From contig DAHWKF010000011.1 in the NCBI GenBank assembly GCA_027343785.1, positions 1 through 31,964 of the forward strand: DNA of 31,964 nucleotides, in the 5' to 3' direction. Shown piece after piece: positions 29,241 through 31,964 of the stretch. Both the position numbers and the translations under genes were made by a program. The notes under the pieces were generated by a model. The model saw only the letters and a list, made by a program, of their open reading frames with translations. It was not told the origin of the DNA and did not search any database. How positions within the stretch are numbered: the stretch's first letter is position 1; each line of letters starts with the position of its first letter. Origin of the DNA: Leptospirillum sp. (GTDB lineage: Bacteria; Nitrospirota; Leptospirillia; Leptospirillales; Leptospirillaceae).

Positions 29241-30479
29241 TCACATCCAGGTGCTGGCGTGTGACCTTACGAAATCCCAGTCGATGTTGAAGTCGGAGTG
29301 GTTCCAGGTTTTCTGGACAGGGGGAGAGGCGGTCGACTGCCATTCGATATGGCTGATAAACGGTTTCATGACCGGAAGCCCCTGACGGGTCTTCAGGATC
29401 AGGACGGAAAACGACTGGCTGGTTCTGGGGTTCGCTCCGCTGTCGGGATGGCGGGAATGGTACTTTGTCACAACGCCCACAGCCCCGTCCGACAGTTCGA
29501 CGACGGTACCGACAGGGTAGATCCCCATGCTGAGGAAAAAGTGGGTGCTCCATTCGGGGTCGAGCGAATCCCGTGAGGCCTCCAGGATGTTGCGAAGGGC
29601 TTTCGAGGGCGAGATGCCCTTTCGATAGGAGCGGTCGGAGGTCATGGCGTCAAAGGTGTCGAGGACCATGATGGCGCGGGTAAGGCTGTCGGTCGCTTCG
29701 TAGAGGGTTCTGTCGGGGTAGCTTTTTCCGTTCCGCCGGATGTGGTGCTCTCCGGCCACCTTGGCGACGAGGGGGGGGAGAGAGGTATGTTCTGCGATCA
29801 GTTTTTGCCCCATGACCGGATGTTCCTGGATGATGCGCCATTCATCCGGTGTCAGGGGGGAGTTCTTGTGAAGGATCTCCGGGGGGACATGCACCTTTCC
29901 AAGATCGTGAAAGAGACCCGAAAGACCCCACAGGACGGCCTCTTCGGAAGAGCATTCCCGGAAGTGGGCCAGGTAGAGTGACAAAAACATGGTGTTCACC
30001 GAATGGATGAACGTTTCGTCGTCCGTCGACTGCAGATGGGCCAGGAAAAGATAGGCGTCCGGATACTGCCGGCCCAGCTTTTCGACCTCCGACAGGGCGT
30101 TCAGGAAGGGACGCGTGTCGATCTGCCCGGATTCGGGCAGCCGTCGAAGCTCCTCGAAGAGGGACTTGTACTTGTAAACCAGATACTTGTGGAGGCTGGT
30201 CAGCATCTCCGCCACCTTGTAGGAAGGCAGGGGCACCTCCTTCAGGGGAGGATGCTCCGGGTGGGCGACAGGGGCAGCCGGGGAAGGATGCAATTCTGAC
30301 TGGTCGGCATCCAGTGTGACCATCGAGACGCCCAGTGCCTTGAGGCGGTCGATATCGGCCCGGGACTGGATCCGGAAACGGTGGGAAACAAACGGGGTTT
30401 CCAGCCAGCTCTTATCGATGCCGATCACATAATCGCCAATTTTCAGCTGCTGGATGGATACCGTCCGGTATTTTTTCAA
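29241..30479 (-). CDS. HD-GYP domain protein with DUF3391-like N-terminus and degenerate GYP motif
   Basis: HD-GYP proteins typically hydrolyse cyclic di-GMP. The TTG start at 30479 gives 412 residues and a start (KKYRTVSIQQLKIGDYVIGI) typical of the DUF3391 domain found before many HD-GYP domains. The HD part is complete: FIHSVNT (His159), LSGLFHDLGKVHVPPEIL (His191, Asp192), EWRIIQEHPVMG and VLDTFDAMTSDRSYR. The diagnostic loop, usually H-H-E-x-x-D-G-x-G-Y-P, reads HHIRRNGKSYP at 245-255: Glu is Ile, Asp is Asn and Gly is Ser. Activity or specificity may therefore differ. A C-terminal beta-rich extension of about 90 residues follows. No membrane segment or receiver domain is seen. Confidence 0.88.
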   Translation of the reverse strand: MKKYRTVSIQQLKIGDYVIGIDKSWLETPFVSHRFRIQSRADIDRLKALGVSMVTLDADQSELHPSPAAPVAHPEHPPLKEVPLPSYKVAEMLTSLHKYLVYKYKSLFEELRRLPESGQIDTRPFLNALSEVEKLGRQYPDAYLFLAHLQSTDDETFIHSVNTMFLSLYLAHFRECSSEEAVLWGLSGLFHDLGKVHVPPEILHKNSPLTPDEWRIIQEHPVMGQKLIAEHTSLPPLVAKVAGEHHIRRNGKSYPDRTLYEATDSLTRAIMVLDTFDAMTSDRSYRKGISPSKALRNILEASRDSLDPEWSTHFFLSMGIYPVGTVVELSDGAVGVVTKYHSRHPDSGANPRTSQSFSVLILKTRQGLPVMKPFISHIEWQSTASPPVQKTWNHSDFNIDWDFVRSHASTWM

Positions 30480-30993
30480 CGCTTCACCGTCCGGAAAGGC
30501 CTGGTAGCCGGATCGGTACGGAAAGTCTTTCCCGTTTTCGCAACTGAAAAGAGTTCTTCTTGCGTATCGGGATAAAATGCCCGTTCCTTGGAGAAGGTAT
30601 TCAACGGATCAGGAACAATGTCGGGCAATTTTGCGTCCTTCCCTGTCGTTTCCTGCCCCTGGCCGATCGGGGAAAATCAATCGCTGGCGGATCTTCTGTC
30701 AAAGGGAGGATGTGCGTCTCCCTTGTTTTTGTATCAAGGCGAACACTGCTTTTCCGAATCATGCATAAATGTTTTTGGCATTCTGTCAAACTTTTCTGAA
30801 GTTCGCAATCAAAATTTACTGATGGACGAAGATTCTCGTAAATGTTTGTCGAATTCTCCCCGATGTCTCCGGCCGCCAGTGGTGGATTTGCGGGAGAGAA
30901 AAGATAGAATGCAACGGGGGGACGAATATTCCCCCCCGTTTCTGATGCCATGGTTCAAAATAAGGAAATCATAGAGGGTTGATGGAGGAAGCC
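30480..30993. other. 514-nt intergenic region between divergent HD-GYP and glgX genes
   Basis: No convincing gene is present; several short open frames on both strands lack recognisable motifs and good ribosome-binding sites. The middle (30730-30850) is noticeably AT-rich. Two minus-strand TTGACA elements occur (plus 30697-30702 and 30784-30789) and could serve HD-GYP promoters, but neither has a clear -10. A GC-rich hairpin is at 30913-30940. Confidence 0.55.
30913..30940 (+). other. GC-rich hairpin upstream of glgX
   Basis: AACGGGGGG (30913-30921) pairs with CCCCCCGTT (30932-30940) in a 9-bp stem with a roughly 10-nt AT-rich loop. Only three T follow, so termination would be weak. It lies about 54 nt before the glgX start and could be a leader structure or a weak terminator for transcription coming from upstream. 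Confidence 0.45.
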
Positions 30994-31964
30994 ATGAGGA
31001 CAATGCCCGGACGTCCCTATCCGCTGGGTGCGACATGGGACGGTAAAGGGGTCAATTTTTCCCTTTTTTCCGAGAATGCCGAGAAGGTCGAGCTGTGTCT
31101 CTTTTCCGCGATCACTGAAAAGAAGGAGACAGAGCGGATTCCCTTGACGGAGAGGACCAACTATATCTGGCATGTGTACTTACCGGAAGCGCGTCCCGGA
31201 TGGCTGTACGGATACCGGGTTTACGGCCGTTACGACCCCGGTGCGGGTTATCGTTTCAACCCGAACAAGGTGGTCATGGATCCCTACGCCAAGGGCGTGG
31301 CGCGCCGCGTTCAATGGGATGATGCGATGTTCGCCTACCCCCTGGGGAATCCGGAAGAGGATCTCCGTATGGACGAGACGGACAACGCTCCCTTCGCCCC
31401 GCTGGGGATCGTCGTGAACCCGGCCTACCACTGGGGGGCCGACCGGCCGCCGAGGGTTCCCTGGGCGGAAACGGTGATCTACGAAGTGCACGTGAAGGGG
31501 TTCACGATCAATCATCCCGATGTGCCTCCGGAACTGAGGGGGACGTATGCCGGACTGGCCAGCGAACCGGTCATCGATTATCTGGTTTCTCTGGGCGTGA
31601 CGGCGGTCGAGCTGCTGCCGGTTCACCAGTTCGCCAGCGAATACGGCCTGGTGAAGAGGGGTTTGACGAACTACTGGGGGTACAACACCCTGTCCTATTT
31701 TTCTCCGGACAACCGATACAGCTCCGGGACAATGTCGGATCTGGACGAATTCAAGATGATGGTGCGTTCCCTCCACGACGCGGGCATCGAAGTGATTCTC
31801 GATGTGGTCTACAACCATACCGCCGAAGGAAATCACATGGGGCCCACCCTTTCCCTCAAGGGGATCGACAACCCCACCTACTATCGGCTGGTGTCGGACA
31901 ACCCCCGGTTCTATATGGACTATACGGGATGCGGCAATACCCTGAACATGCGACATCCGCAGGT
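30994..31964 (+). CDS. glgX: Glycogen debranching enzyme GlgX-type, N-terminal part (3' end outside window)
   Basis: GlgX hydrolyses alpha-1,6 branches of phosphorylase-limited glycogen. ATG 30994 has GGAGGA about 5 nt upstream, and the frame is open to the window end (323 codons). The start MRTMPGRPYPLGATWDGKGV and NFSLFSENAEKVELCLFS form the N-terminal CBM48 sandwich, with the typical WHVYLPEARPGWLYGYRVYG. The GH13 barrel begins near VIYEVHVKGFTINHPDVP, followed by VTAVELLPVHQF, NYWGYNTLSYFSPDNRY and conserved region I VILDVVYNHTAEGN. The order and spacing fit GlgX/TreX-type isoamylases. The catalytic Asp and Glu are expected beyond the window. No other glycogen gene is visible here. Confidence 0.95.
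   Translation, partial: MRTMPGRPYPLGATWDGKGVNFSLFSENAEKVELCLFSAITEKKETERIPLTERTNYIWHVYLPEARPGWLYGYRVYGRYDPGAGYRFNPNKVVMDPYAKGVARRVQWDDAMFAYPLGNPEEDLRMDETDNAPFAPLGIVVNPAYHWGADRPPRVPWAETVIYEVHVKGFTINHPDVPPELRGTYAGLASEPVIDYLVSLGVTAVELLPVHQFASEYGLVKRGLTNYWGYNTLSYFSPDNRYSSGTMSDLDEFKMMVRSLHDAGIEVILDVVYNHTAEGNHMGPTLSLKGIDNPTYYRLVSDNPRFYMDYTGCGNTLNMRHPQ

Noticed and set aside
30601..30951. Minus-strand frame of 116 codons before the HD-GYP gene
   Set aside because: No recognisable motif and poor start context; composition resembles non-coding sequence.
1..31964. CRISPR arrays, insertion sequences, prophage or attachment sites
   Set aside because: No regularly spaced repeats, transposase or integrase frames, or terminal inverted repeats were seen on reading both strands.

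Overview
The window looks like part of a bacterial chromosome of moderately high GC content, with mostly plus-strand housekeeping genes in tight operons. I see no insertion sequence, prophage, integrase or CRISPR array. The protein sequences, frequent GTG/TTG starts and gene mix remind me of an acidophilic Nitrospirota such as Leptospirillum. That is an impression, not a search result.

Layout. (1) 3-6572: a compact histidine operon, hisG(partial)-hisD-hisC-hisB-hisH-hisA-hisF-hisIE, with starts that overlap or abut the previous stop, followed by a HIT-family gene. (2) 6597-6905 (minus): HU-type DNA-binding protein. (3) 7079-11481: a macromolecular-synthesis operon, rpsU-yqeY-dnaG-rpoD, with two candidate promoters and a CAU tRNA (probably tRNA-Ile2) 3 nt after rpoD. 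(4) 11530-14530: coiled-coil/zinc-ribbon protein, RNase HI, RNase P RNA (rnpB) and an HD-domain phosphohydrolase. (5) 14593-15564: a small two-helix membrane protein behind a structured leader, overlapping tail to tail with a minus-strand lytic transglycosylase. (6) 15790-17290: pseudouridine synthase and an Hsp20 chaperone with a near-consensus promoter and a terminator. (7) 17337-19459: an ABC-F ATPase behind a leader peptide and a possible attenuator, with an in-frame amber codon before its C-terminal coiled coil. (8) 19573-23908: DHH phosphoesterase, RNase PH, RdgB/HAM1 pyrophosphatase, NagZ and MurI. (9) 23799-25836 (minus): a class-I amidotransferase-like hydrolase and a DEAD-box helicase. 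(10) 25837-27148: a mostly non-coding gap with a short LpxC-like reading frame, a 32-residue membrane miniprotein, and a four-helix protein resembling the membrane part of PuuD-type urate oxidase. (11) 27248-30479 (minus): small His-rich membrane protein, phosphoglycerate mutase, lipoyl synthase, and an HD-GYP protein with a degenerate GYP motif. (12) 30994-end: 5' part of a GlgX-type glycogen debranching enzyme.

Functional themes: histidine synthesis; replication, transcription and translation initiation functions (DnaG, RpoD, S21); RNA processing and modification (RNase P, RNase HI, RNase PH, pseudouridine synthase, DEAD-box helicase); nucleotide-pool cleaning (HD hydrolase, RdgB, HIT); and peptidoglycan metabolism (SLT transglycosylase, NagZ, MurI).

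The points most worth a second look are the ABC-F locus (leader peptide, hairpin with T-tract, amber codon at a position where relatives usually have Tyr), dnaG with no ATG/GTG/TTG start that keeps its zinc domain, the two-hairpin leader before a small membrane protein, the altered motifs in MurI and the HD-GYP protein, the LpxC-like fragment, and the miniprotein/PuuD-like pair.
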